Source: an uncultured Anaplasmataceae bacterium
Lineage (GTDB): Bacteria > Pseudomonadota > Alphaproteobacteria > Rickettsiales > CAIPFW01
Length of the DNA stretch: 14,429 nt
Direction: 5' to 3'
NCBI GenBank assembly: GCA_903864455.1
Contig: CAIPFW010000065.1
Location: 1-14,429, forward strand
Below the pieces are notes generated by a model, which was not told the DNA's origin, made no database searches, and worked only from the letters and a program-made list of their open reading frames with translations. The translations under genes were made by a program, and so were the position numbers. The stretch's first letter is position 1, and each line of letters begins with the position of its first letter. Positions 1 to 7,675 of the stretch are shown piece after piece.

Positions 1-1
1 A

Positions 2-136
2 AATGTCGTAGAAAGAGTATTCGTGTGGTTTACTCATTACAATCGATTAAATAAATGTTATGAGTATTCAATCTCTTCAGCAGAATCAATGATGAGAATT
101 GCATCTATAATGATTATGCTGAAGAGATTGAGGTGA
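2..136 (+). mobile_element. IS5-family-like transposase, C-terminal fragment (5' end outside window)
   Basis: The plus-strand frame starting at base 2 is open for 44 codons and stops at TGA 134-136. It begins NVVERVFVWFTHYNRLNK and ends MLKRLR. The VER-x-F-x-W-[FL]-x-x-(Y/C)-x-R-L-x-K-x-Y-E pattern, followed by a hydrophobic MIRIA/MLKRL-like helix, is the C-terminal end of IS5/IS1031-type DDE transposases, and the E of VER corresponds to the third catalytic acidic residue. Only the tail is visible, so it cannot be judged whether the element is complete upstream. A putative terminal repeat follows 15 bp after the stop, as expected for the right end of such an element. The family assignment rests on motif recognition, not on a search. 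Confidence 0.72.
68..131. repeat. Long imperfect hairpin in the transposase 3' end
   Basis: TCAATCTCTTCAGCA at 68-82 is the exact reverse complement of 117-131 (15 bp). After one mismatch (83/116) the pairing continues for five more bases (84-88 with 111-115), leaving a loop of about 22 nt. The structure lies inside the coding sequence of the transposase tail. It may act in the transposase mRNA or at the IS end, or be chance under coding constraint. A 15-bp perfect arm is unusually long for chance. Confidence 0.7.
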
Positions 137-151
137 AGACTAGTTCTAAGA

Positions 152-169
152 AAATGCAATGGGTTTAAT
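152..169 (+). repeat. Putative IS right terminal inverted repeat
   Basis: AAATGCAATGGGTTTAAT at 152-169 lies 15 bp after the transposase stop codon. Its exact reverse complement occurs at 14332-14349. An 18-bp match placed just outside a transposase gene fits a terminal inverted repeat of an IS5-family element (typically about 15-20 bp). The outermost bases (TTAA or TAAT) may include a short TNA or TA target duplication, so the exact boundary is uncertain. Confidence 0.55.
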
Positions 170-172
170 CAC

Positions 173-201
173 TTTAAAATATAAATAAATCGCACTATAA
201 T
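173..201 (+). promoter_or_regulatory. Candidate sigma-70 promoter of comM
   Basis: TTTAAA (173-178) and a consensus TATAAT (196-201) are separated by 17 bp. Transcription would start near 208, giving a short leader of about 18 nt. The element sits directly after the putative IS end, so the insertion may have supplied or replaced the promoter of comM. AT-rich DNA yields such matches by chance. Confidence 0.4.
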
Positions 202-225
202 ATCTTTATTTTTTTATAGAAGTAA

Positions 226-1764
226 ATGATTCCAATAGTGAACACAGTAACGATCAATGGTTTAAACGCTGTAGAAACTGAAATTCAAACTACAATTTAT
301 TCTGGTATGCCTTGTTTTCAAATCGTTGGAATGGCTGGAAAAGCTGTGAATGAAGCGGCGATAAGAGTTCGAGCGGCTTTGAATTGCATCGGTATCGACC
401 TACCACCAAAAAAAGTTATCGTGAATTTATCACCTGTAGATCTGAATAAGGAGGGCAATCATTACGATTTACCTATCGTTGTTGGAATTCTCCGAAGCCT
501 TGGAATTATCAAAAATGATGAGTATAAAAAGTATATTATCGTTGGTGAGTTGTCATTAAACGCTGAAATTAAAGATGTAAATGTGGCATTAATCGCAAGT
601 ATTTATGCTGAAAATAATAAAAAGTCATTCATATGCCCTGAAAGCAATGGCTCGCTTTCAATGATTTCTGAGAATAAAAATATCGTTGCACCAAAAAATT
701 TATGGCAATTAATCAATCATTTAAACGGCGATGAAATTTTACCGCCACCACAAATTATTAAATTAAATCTGAATAACGAGAAATACGAATACGACTTTTC
801 AAATATAAAAGGGCAATATCATGTCAAACGAGGCCTTGAAATTGCCGCAGCAGGTGGTCATTCGATTATTCTAGAAGGTCCGCCGGGATGTGGAAAAACT
901 TTCTCAATTCAATGCTTGCCGACCATTATGCCCTCACTGACAAACAAAGAAGTGATTGATATTTGTTTGATTGAGAGTCTTCATAATAAAATCAATAGCG
1001 ATGAATTGACAATAAAACGACCATTTAGAACTCCACATCACTCAGCCTCAGCTGTATCAATTATCGGTGGTGGCCAAAAAATCGAACCCGGAGAAATCAC
1101 ATTAGCGCATAAGGGTTTACTATTTTTAGATGAGCTCGCAGAATTTGACCCCGCAGTATTGGATTCATTGCGTGAGCCTCTCGAATCTGGTCTCATACAT
1201 ATTTCGAGAGCAAATAAACATGTAACATTTCCCGCAGATTTTCAATTTGTTGGCGCTATGAACCCTTGTAAATGCGGACATTTCGGAGATTCGAATAAGC
1301 AATGCAATAAAATTCCATATTGCTCCGTGAATTATAAAAAGAAATTATCTGGGCCATTTTTGGATAGAATCGATATTTTTGTCAACTTGAATGGTATGAA
1401 AAATAATTTATATTCTGAAAAAGTCGACGACTCTCATGATAATAATTCAAATTATCCACAATATAAAAATAGCATTACGATAAAAGAGAGAGTTGAAAAT
1501 GCTCGATCGATTCAAAAAAGAAGATTTGATGGATTCAATTTTGATACAAATGCTAAAGCTTCTGGCGAATTAAATAAGCTTTTTATTGTCGATGAGAATG
1601 TATCGATTTTATTGCGAAACTTTTGCGAACAAAATAACCTCAGTATGAGGTCTTATAACAAAATTCTTCGAGTTGCGAGAACAATAGCCGATTTAGATAA
1701 TAGCATCAATTTAAATAAAGATCATTTACTGGAATCTATTTATTTTCGAATGAATGCGAAGTGA
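226..1764 (+). CDS. comM: ComM/YifB-type Mg-chelatase-like AAA+ ATPase
   Basis: This 512-residue protein has the full architecture of the YifB/ComM family, whose studied members are hexameric helicases that promote branch migration during natural transformation. An N-terminal ChlI-like domain covers about residues 1-170. The AAA+ core follows with Walker A GPPGCGKT (218-225), Walker B LLFLDE (298-303), a cysteine cluster CKCG (348-351) plus C360 and C366, and GPFLDRID (376-383) carrying the conserved arginine. The C-terminal Mg-chelatase domain extends from about 415 to the end. Length is normal for the family and the frame is intact. The ATG is preceded by only a weak AGAAG. It converges on the reductase gene with a 61-bp gap. 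The helicase role is known for the family; activity here is inferred. Confidence 0.93.
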   Translation: MIPIVNTVTINGLNAVETEIQTTIYSGMPCFQIVGMAGKAVNEAAIRVRAALNCIGIDLPPKKVIVNLSPVDLNKEGNHYDLPIVVGILRSLGIIKNDEYKKYIIVGELSLNAEIKDVNVALIASIYAENNKKSFICPESNGSLSMISENKNIVAPKNLWQLINHLNGDEILPPPQIIKLNLNNEKYEYDFSNIKGQYHVKRGLEIAAAGGHSIILEGPPGCGKTFSIQCLPTIMPSLTNKEVIDICLIESLHNKINSDELTIKRPFRTPHHSASAVSIIGGGQKIEPGEITLAHKGLLFLDELAEFDPAVLDSLREPLESGLIHISRANKHVTFPADFQFVGAMNPCKCGHFGDSNKQCNKIPYCSVNYKKKLSGPFLDRIDIFVNLNGMKNNLYSEKVDDSHDNNSNYPQYKNSITIKERVENARSIQKRRFDGFNFDTNAKASGELNKLFIVDENVSILLRNFCEQNNLSMRSYNKILRVARTIADLDNSINLNKDHLLESIYFRMNAK

Positions 1765-1825
1765 TTCTTGTTATTTGATAAATTTATATGAAAAAGAAAT
1801 GCAGTGAGTTCGATATCACTTGCAA

Positions 1826-2848
1826 TCAAAATTTACTCGTCGAATAATGAAAAACCTCAGATTTTTTGCCAAAATTTTCAATTAAATACTTATCAATATT
1901 ATGACAAGCTACAGCAACTTCGTGAAATCCACTCACTAAAAGTTTTGTTTTTCCACCATATTCACAAATATCCCCTGAAGCATAAATTCCTTCTAAATTT
2001 GTTTTCATATTTGAAGAATCAACAAGAATTTTATTTTTTTGAATATTTAATCCCCATTTTTTTATCATTGAAATATCATTTGCCAATCCAAAAAATGGCA
2101 AAAAATAGTCAACTTCAAGCTCAACTTTATATGCTTCATCAAGAAAATTCTTCACAACAATTTTATTCAATTCGCCATTTTCACCAATCAAATTCTCAAC
2201 AACATATGGAATCTTGAATTCAAGCGAGTCTGTATTTTCTTCTAATTCTCTCAACTCTAATAAAGAATTCTGATGGCATCGCATGTCCTCACGCCTATGA
2301 ATGAAATAAACTTTTTGAGCAATTTTATTTTTCAAAAGCATTAAAGTCCAGTCAACTGCAGAGTCACCGCCGCCAGCTATTGCAACAATTTTATCCTTGA
2401 AGCGATTAATATCATTGATAAGATAAAAAACTGATTTATTTTCAAAAGTTTCAATATTTGGAATCGCAGGTTTATTTGGATTAAATGATCCATTTCCAGC
2501 AACTACTAATATAGTTTTTGCGCGAATTAAAAGATTTTTATCAGTTTTCAATTCAAATATATTATCTGTTTTGCTCAATTCTATAACTTGATTTTGCAAA
2601 AAAAAATCATGCGGGAAGCGGTCGCATTGTTTTTTTAAATTATGAATCAAATTCTGACCTGTAATTTTTTCATGTCCGGGAATATCATAAATGTTTTTTT
2701 CAGGATAAAGCAATGCACATTGCCCGCCAACAATATCAATTGTATCAATGATTGCACAATGCATGTCGCTCATTCCAGCCTGAAATCCAGCAAAAAGACC
2801 AACTGGTCCAGCTCCAATAATTGCAATATCATATATTTTTTGATTCAT
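1826..2848 (-). CDS. Ferredoxin/flavodoxin-NADP+ reductase, thioredoxin-reductase-like
   Basis: This 340-residue flavoprotein has an N-terminal FAD-binding Rossmann motif GAGPVG (12-17), followed by a GGQCALLYPEK segment and IYDIPG. An NAD(P)H-binding GGGDSA (159-164) comes with the downstream HRR (184-186) that reads the 2'-phosphate of NADP. The C-terminal flavin motif ASGDI is at 290-294. The redox-active CxxC of true thioredoxin reductases is absent, which together with the length points to the YumC/TrxR-like ferredoxin-NADP reductase class (EC 1.18.1.2). It would exchange electrons between NADPH and ferredoxin or flavodoxin, for instance for Fe-S cluster assembly, in the cytoplasm. It is transcribed divergently from bamD and toward comM. 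The ATG at 2848 has no Shine-Dalgarno sequence. Confidence 0.9.
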   Translation of the reverse strand: MNQKIYDIAIIGAGPVGLFAGFQAGMSDMHCAIIDTIDIVGGQCALLYPEKNIYDIPGHEKITGQNLIHNLKKQCDRFPHDFFLQNQVIELSKTDNIFELKTDKNLLIRAKTILVVAGNGSFNPNKPAIPNIETFENKSVFYLINDINRFKDKIVAIAGGGDSAVDWTLMLLKNKIAQKVYFIHRREDMRCHQNSLLELRELEENTDSLEFKIPYVVENLIGENGELNKIVVKNFLDEAYKVELEVDYFLPFFGLANDISMIKKWGLNIQKNKILVDSSNMKTNLEGIYASGDICEYGGKTKLLVSGFHEVAVACHNIDKYLIENFGKKSEVFHYSTSKF

Positions 2849-2866
2849 TGAAGAATTTTGATTGTT

Positions 2867-2895
2867 AATATATGGCGATTATTAAGGTTTTTGAA
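2867..2895 (-). promoter_or_regulatory. Candidate promoter of the ferredoxin-NADP reductase gene
   Basis: On the minus strand TTCAAA (2895-2890) and TATATT (2872-2867) are spaced by 17 bp, ending about 18 nt before the start codon. Four of six and five of six bases match the sigma-70 consensus boxes. A 7-bp inverted repeat, TTAAGGT (2882-2888) with ACCTTAA (2911-2917), overlaps and flanks the -35 region and could be an operator. All of this is weak in such AT-rich DNA. Confidence 0.3.
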
Positions 2896-2936
2896 GCAAA
2901 TGTCAAGTTTACCTTAAAATTAAACAATCTTTATAT

Positions 2937-2965
2937 TTGTGATAGCAGGATTTTCTTGATATTAT
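2937..2965 (+). promoter_or_regulatory. Candidate promoter of bamD
   Basis: TTGTGA (2937-2942) and TATTAT (2960-2965) are separated by 17 bp on the plus strand. Transcription would begin near 2972. That would exclude use of the TTG at 2975 as a well-placed start and favours the ATG at 2993. Confidence 0.4.
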
Positions 2966-2992
2966 GAATGAAACTTGTTATCAATCGCTTCA

Positions 2993-3742
2993 ATGAAAAA
3001 AATAATCGCTCTATTTTTTATATTTTTATTTGTCGGATGCAATGCAAATACTTCAAAAAAAGAAAAAAATTATATAGAAAAATCAGAATCAGAGCTTTAT
3101 CGAATTGGACTCGAGCAATATAATAGAAAAAATTATAAACATGCCATCAAAGAATTCACATCTTTGAGGTCTATATATTCTCATTCAGAGTTTGCTGAAA
3201 AAAGCATTTTATATCTCATTGATATATATATAAAAGAGAAAAAATATAACGATGCGTTAATTTTGATGGAAGAATTAATAAGTGAGTATCCTGGGTATAC
3301 ATATAATGAAGAGTTGAATTATGATTATGCGATGACTTTTTATAAAAGCGTTGAGAAACAATTACGAGACAATGATTTGATAATGAAAGTGAGAAATATA
3401 CTACGTGGATTTTTGCAAAATTTCCCAAATTCAAAATATCGCACAGAAATCGAAAAAGAAATTATCAATATAAATAGTCGCTTGGTTTATAGAGAGATGG
3501 AGGTTGGATATTTTTATGAAATTCAAAGAAATTATACATCCGCTCTAAAGCGATATTTGATTGCTTATAAATACGACATCGAAAATTACAAAAATAGCAT
3601 ATATACGGCAGAATTATTATATAGAATATATTATTGCTACTTTATGATTGGATTGAAAATTGAAGGGGGCAAATACTATAACAAGTTAAGAGTTGAGTTT
3701 CCAAATACGAGTTGGAATTCCTTATCGAAGCTTGTGAAATAG
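2993..3742 (+). CDS. bamD: BamD-like outer membrane assembly lipoprotein
   Basis: This 249-residue protein begins MKKIIALFFIFLFVGC, a signal peptide with lipobox FVGC and acylated Cys16. TPR-like helical repeats follow: YRIGLEQYNRKNYKHAIKEF, then the FAEKSILYLIDIYIKEKKY region, and FLQNFPNSKYRTE. The segment VGYFYEIQRNYTSALKRYL matches the BamD/YfiO signature around 'xVGxYYxxxxxYxxAxxRF'. BamD is the essential lipoprotein partner of BamA, inserting beta-barrel proteins into the outer membrane from the periplasmic side. An upstream in-frame TTG (2975) would add six residues before the basic n-region. I reject it because the ATG at 2993 gives a canonical lipoprotein signal. No Shine-Dalgarno sequence is visible. 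Size is normal for the family. Confidence 0.85.
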   Translation: MKKIIALFFIFLFVGCNANTSKKEKNYIEKSESELYRIGLEQYNRKNYKHAIKEFTSLRSIYSHSEFAEKSILYLIDIYIKEKKYNDALILMEELISEYPGYTYNEELNYDYAMTFYKSVEKQLRDNDLIMKVRNILRGFLQNFPNSKYRTEIEKEIININSRLVYREMEVGYFYEIQRNYTSALKRYLIAYKYDIENYKNSIYTAELLYRIYYCYFMIGLKIEGGKYYNKLRVEFPNTSWNSLSKLVK

Positions 3743-3759
3743 AGTGATTTGATTAACAT

Positions 3760-3765
3760 TATAAT
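3760..3765 (+). promoter_or_regulatory. Candidate -10 box for the type II R-M operon
   Basis: A consensus TATAAT lies 16 bp before the methyltransferase ATG and would give a leader of about 10 nt. The best -35 match, TTGTGA at 3732-3737, is 22 bp upstream, which is too far. The promoter is therefore only partly supported. Confidence 0.28.
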
Positions 3766-3781
3766 GTGCCTTTAAAAAAAT

Positions 3782-4726
3782 ATGAACTATTGTGAGAAAA
3801 AAATTACTTTTGTTGATTTATTTGCTGGAATCGGCGGTATAAGAAAAGGCTTTGAATTCCCTGATACAGAATGCGTCTTTAGTTCCGAAATAGACAAATT
3901 TGCAAAAAAAACATATGAAGCAAATTTTAATGAAACGCCGTGTGGAGATATCACACAAATTGATCCATATGATATTCCTGATTTCAATATATTGTTGGCT
4001 GGATTTCCATGTCAACCTTTTTCTCAGGCAGGTTTAAAAATGGGTTTTGATGATTCTAGAGGAAATCTTTTTTTTGATATCGTGAGAATATTAGAATGTA
4101 AAAAACCTTCGGTAGTTTTTTTAGAAAATGTAAGAAATTTAGCTACTCATAATAATGGTGAAACATTAAAAATTATCATCAAGAATCTTGAAGCGCTTAA
4201 TTATAAAGTGTTTTATCAAATTCTAAATGCAAGAGATTTTGGCGTGCCTCAAAATAGAGCGAGAATATATATTATTGGATTTCTTGATGATGTTAATTTT
4301 ACTTTTCCAGAACCTTTAAAAAAAGAAACAAGATTAGGAGATATTTTAGAAAAAACTGTAAATGAAAAGTATACTATATCCGATAAATTATGGAGCGGTC
4401 ATTTAAGAAGAAAAATGGAGCATAAAAAAAATGGTAACGGATTCGGATATTCTTTATTTGATGAAAATTCAAAATATACTAGCACTATTTCAGCTAGATA
4501 TTATAAAGATGGTTCTGAGATTTTAATCAAACAAGAAGATCAAAATCCAAGAAAAATCACACCCAGAGAAGCCGCAAGACTTCAGGGCTTTCCAGATGAT
4601 TTTATTATCCCCGTAAATGATTCTCAAGCTTATAGGCAATTTGGTAATAGTGTTGCAATCCCTGTAATAAAATCTCTTGCAATAAAAATTATGGAAGCAA
4701 TACGATTGGAAGTGATGAATATATGA
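3782..4726 (+). CDS. Type II DNA (cytosine-5) methyltransferase
   Basis: This 314-residue C5-cytosine methyltransferase has all diagnostic motifs in order. They are motif I DLFAGIG (12-18, S-adenosylmethionine binding), motif IV GFPCQPFSQAG with catalytic Cys77, motif VI ENV (115-117), motif VIII QNRAR (157-161), motif IX PREAARLQGFP (261-271) and motif X QFGNSVAIPV (286-295). The target-recognition region lies between VIII and IX, about residues 180-255, and is short, as in monospecific type II enzymes. It methylates a cytosine in the site cut by the partner endonuclease, protecting host DNA. The next gene overlaps its stop codon by four bases. The recognition sequence cannot be read from the protein alone. 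There is no Shine-Dalgarno sequence. Confidence 0.95.
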   Translation: MNYCEKKITFVDLFAGIGGIRKGFEFPDTECVFSSEIDKFAKKTYEANFNETPCGDITQIDPYDIPDFNILLAGFPCQPFSQAGLKMGFDDSRGNLFFDIVRILECKKPSVVFLENVRNLATHNNGETLKIIIKNLEALNYKVFYQILNARDFGVPQNRARIYIIGFLDDVNFTFPEPLKKETRLGDILEKTVNEKYTISDKLWSGHLRRKMEHKKNGNGFGYSLFDENSKYTSTISARYYKDGSEILIKQEDQNPRKITPREAARLQGFPDDFIIPVNDSQAYRQFGNSVAIPVIKSLAIKIMEAIRLEVMNI

Positions 4727-5751
4727 AAGATATAAGAATTACAAATATAAAATTAACAATAAAGGATAATATTTTTGATATTAACTTGATATTTTATAAT
4801 TTTTTAAAAAAAATTACACAGGCGAAACTCACAAATAGTCAGATCATTAACTTACTAGTAAATTATTCTTCCAATAAAAATCTTAACATTGATAATCTAA
4901 AAGAAATTTTTTATTCATATGTTGAAAGCAACATTAAAAGAAAGGATTTATCTAAAATATATAGTCTTCTCAGTGAAATCGATGAGAATAACATAGATAT
5001 TTTTATTTTTTCTCTAAAATTAAATATAATAAAAGACTTGTTGCTTCATGAAGCTAAAATTACAGAAATCTCAAAAATAGAAAAATTAGAAAAATTTGAT
5101 CAACTCTCATTAAATTATGATAAAATTTCAACGCAAGTGGCATATTCTGTTAGAATAAATGGAGCGCTCCTCTCATTCTTTTTCTTTGAAAAACTTGAAG
5201 AAGGTAATACAAGTTTTATCTCAAGTAGTTCAGAAGAATTTTTACAAAATTTAAAAAAAACCTCTGATTTGTTGTCAAAGAAAGATGTTAAATTGAATCA
5301 AATTTTTATGCTTCTTTTTTCGGAGAGTATAAACCAATCTATCATTAGTTCAGCAGGAATAAGCTATGAAGAGAGGGTAAAAAATACACTTTTAAGCATT
5401 GGAATAAAAAATGAAGATATTCAAAAAATACATGATATAGATGATCGCTCAACCGAATTTGACTTTTTCTTTGAATATGATGGAAGAAAATTTGGCATCG
5501 GTGCAAAAAGAACGCTTAGAGAAAGGTATAAACAATTTATAAAAACCGTTCATATGTCTAAAATTGACATTATGATAGAGATTACTCTTGGCACAGATCT
5601 AAGAGAAAATATGGCGAATAGCATTAGACAACACGATGTTTATTTGTTTGTTGCAGATGAAATTTATAATGAAAAAGAATTTTTAAAACAAAAAGATGGA
5701 ATTTATCCTGCTAGCGCTTTGACGCTTGATTTATTAAAAAATTTAAAATAA
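4723..5751 (+). CDS. Type II restriction endonuclease, PD-(D/E)XK-like
   Basis: This 342-residue protein starts in an ATGA overlap with the methyltransferase stop, with GGAAG (4708-4712) as a plausible ribosome site 10 nt upstream. Context makes it the cognate endonuclease. The N-terminal 200 residues are Lys/Ile/Asn-rich helical sequence that I do not recognise. Residues 214-275 look like the nuclease core: YEERV (E216/E217), then STEFDFFFEYDGRKFGIGA with E245 and D247, then AKRTLRERYKQ with K262. The AK-x-T-(4)-R-(Y/W)-(K/R)-Q pattern resembles the catalytic region of EcoRII-like PD-(D/E)XK enzymes. It would cut double-stranded DNA lacking the partner methylation. Fold assignment is by motif only, and the family is uncertain. 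No controller (C) protein gene is present. Confidence 0.75.
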   Translation: MKDIRITNIKLTIKDNIFDINLIFYNFLKKITQAKLTNSQIINLLVNYSSNKNLNIDNLKEIFYSYVESNIKRKDLSKIYSLLSEIDENNIDIFIFSLKLNIIKDLLLHEAKITEISKIEKLEKFDQLSLNYDKISTQVAYSVRINGALLSFFFFEKLEEGNTSFISSSSEEFLQNLKKTSDLLSKKDVKLNQIFMLLFSESINQSIISSAGISYEERVKNTLLSIGIKNEDIQKIHDIDDRSTEFDFFFEYDGRKFGIGAKRTLRERYKQFIKTVHMSKIDIMIEITLGTDLRENMANSIRQHDVYLFVADEIYNEKEFLKQKDGIYPASALTLDLLKNLK

Positions 5752-5898
5752 AGAATTGAATAGTTAAGCTAAAGGCTCTCTCTATTTTCTCCAAATCCCG
5801 TTCAAAGCGGGGGTTGGTCAAACACTTAAGATAACTTCATTTCAATTAAATCAAATCAAAATGATTACAATGAAAAAAACTCTGAAAAAAACATCATC

Positions 5899-5927
5899 TT
5901 GAGCATTTATTCTTGATTTAATATTAT
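5899..5927 (+). promoter_or_regulatory. Candidate promoter of the DUF234 ATPase gene
   Basis: TTGAGC (5899-5904) and TATTAT (5922-5927) have 17-bp spacing. A second consensus TATAAT lies at 5941-5946, but its nearest -35-like TTGATT (5913-5918) is 22 bp away. An own promoter is plausible because 220 bp separate this gene from the restriction gene. Elsewhere that gap holds only a small GC-rich 4-bp stem (5797-5800 with 5808-5811) and no gene. Confidence 0.35.
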
Positions 5928-5971
5928 GCTTAAAATATCATATAATATATCTTGAGATAACAAAAATTTTT

Positions 5972-7417
5972 ATGTCCAATTCATTATTCGTTGGTCGAAA
6001 AGCTGAACTAGAACGACTGAAAGCTTTATATAAAAAGAAAACACCTAATCTTATCGTTGTCAAAGGACGAAGGCGAATTGGAAAATCTAGACTTATAAAA
6101 GAGTTTGCTAATTCTATATCTAATAATCAAACATTTTGGAGTTTTGCAGGTCTAGCACCAGAAGATAGTATCTCCGCACAACAACAAAGAGATAATTTTG
6201 CTCGCCAATTATCATTGATATTAAAAACCCCACTCATCACTTTTCTAGATTGGAGTGACGCCTTCGAATATCTAAGTTTTCATATTAAGTCTGGAGATAT
6301 CATATTGCTTGATGAAATTTCTTGGATGGGATCAAAAGATTCTAGCTTTATTCCTAAGCTTAAAGCTTGGTGGGATAAACAAACTATTCATATAATACTT
6401 GTATTTTGTGGATCAATTTCAACATGGATTGAAGAAAATATTCTAAAAAGTACAGCATTTTTTGGGCGTATTAATTTAACAATTAGCTTAGAACCTTTGT
6501 CAATTCCTGAAAGTGCTGAATTTTTACGAGCAATTGGTATGCAACTTTCTCATTACGATATGTATAAATTACTTAGTATTGTTGGTGGTGTGCCGTGGTA
6601 TTTAGAGCAATTTAACTCAAGTATGACAGCTGATGATAATATTAAACAACTTGCTTTTGAAAAAGATGGTTTACTTGTAACAGAATTTGATCGTATTTTT
6701 CACGATCTTTTCAATGGTAAAGGTATTACATATAAAAAAATTCTTGAAAGTCTTAAAAATGGATCAAGAACTTTATCAGAAATAAGGCAAAGTATAGAAT
6801 TTTCTCACAGCGGTACGTTAAGTCAAATGATGGATCATCTCATTATTGCTGGTTTTGTTGTCAAACAATCTTTATGGTCATTCAAAACAATAAAACCTTT
6901 AAAACAAAGTCTTTATAGAATTTCAGATCCATATATGAGATTTTATTTAAAAGTTATTGAGCCAAATTTAGGTGCAATTGCCGATAGAGGATTTGATCAA
7001 ATGCCATTATCAACTATGTCAGGATTTGAAACACATATGGGATTACAATTGGAAATACTGCTTTTACAAAATCGTCATTTATTAATACAAAAATTAGGCG
7101 TATCGCCAGTAGATGTTATCCGTAGTGGCCCTTATAGACAGACAAAAACAACAACTCAACAAGGTTGTCAAATTGATTATCTTTTGCAAAGCAAAACGAA
7201 CAATTTATATGTTTGTGAATTTAAATTTAAAAGGCGTGAAATTAATAACGATATAATTCATGAGATGCAAGATAAGATATCAAGATTGAAAGTACCAAAG
7301 GGATTTGCAAAGGTAGCTGCATTGTTTCATTTGAGTGGCGTTGTATCTAGCGTTGCTATAAATCCTTATTTTTATCGTATTATTGATATTGTAGATTTTT
7401 TAGAAAAGGGAAATTGA
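5972..7417 (+). CDS. AAA+ ATPase with C-terminal DUF234 / PD-(D/E)XK-like domain
   Basis: This 481-residue protein belongs to the 'archaeal ATPase' group (COG1672). It starts FVGRKAELERL, and Walker A is GRRRIGKS (32-39). Walker B is IILLDE (110-115), followed by a sensor-like LVFCGS (143-148). A winged-helix region follows (about 250-310). After the YRISDPYMRFYLK segment (315-327) comes the DUF234 part with a nuclease-like pattern: E353, then QIDYLL with D402 and CEFKFK with E416 and K418. This D-(13)-E-x-K spacing fits a PD-(D/E)XK fold. The family's biochemical function is largely unknown. Its position between two restriction systems suggests a mobile or defence role, which is inference. 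The frame is intact with family-typical length. There is no Shine-Dalgarno sequence. Confidence 0.85.
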   Translation: MSNSLFVGRKAELERLKALYKKKTPNLIVVKGRRRIGKSRLIKEFANSISNNQTFWSFAGLAPEDSISAQQQRDNFARQLSLILKTPLITFLDWSDAFEYLSFHIKSGDIILLDEISWMGSKDSSFIPKLKAWWDKQTIHIILVFCGSISTWIEENILKSTAFFGRINLTISLEPLSIPESAEFLRAIGMQLSHYDMYKLLSIVGGVPWYLEQFNSSMTADDNIKQLAFEKDGLLVTEFDRIFHDLFNGKGITYKKILESLKNGSRTLSEIRQSIEFSHSGTLSQMMDHLIIAGFVVKQSLWSFKTIKPLKQSLYRISDPYMRFYLKVIEPNLGAIADRGFDQMPLSTMSGFETHMGLQLEILLLQNRHLLIQKLGVSPVDVIRSGPYRQTKTTTQQGCQIDYLLQSKTNNLYVCEFKFKRREINNDIIHEMQDKISRLKVPKGFAKVAALFHLSGVVSSVAINPYFYRIIDIVDFLEKGN

Positions 7418-7675
7418 GAAATTTAAATTCTTGAAACGCATATTCTTTTACTATCTTCAATGATTTTACATAATCCTTTAGGTCAAAACAATCTCACTTA
7501 ACCATTTACTCAATTCTTCTATCGTAATTTTATTAACTCTGTGATGATTTGTTGTTGAGATTGTGAAAGTGCATTCACATTGAAAAGTTTAAGATGGTGT
7601 TTTTATTTTATAGGAAAATTTTAATTTTGATGAGTATATTTCGTTTAATCGATTTGAAGTTTTTTTATGAATTTA

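Noticed and set aside
1804..2217. 137-codon plus-strand open frame
   Set aside because: It lies antisense to the well-supported ferredoxin-NADP reductase gene and its composition (Gln/His/Phe-rich) is that of an antisense shadow.
2975..2992. TTG start upstream of bamD
   Set aside because: It would add MLSIAS before the basic n-region of a canonical lipoprotein signal peptide; the ATG at 2993 fits far better.
5797..5811. GC-rich mini hairpin CCCG/CGGG after the type II endonuclease as a terminator
   Set aside because: The stem has only four pairs (five with G-U) and no T-run follows on either strand.
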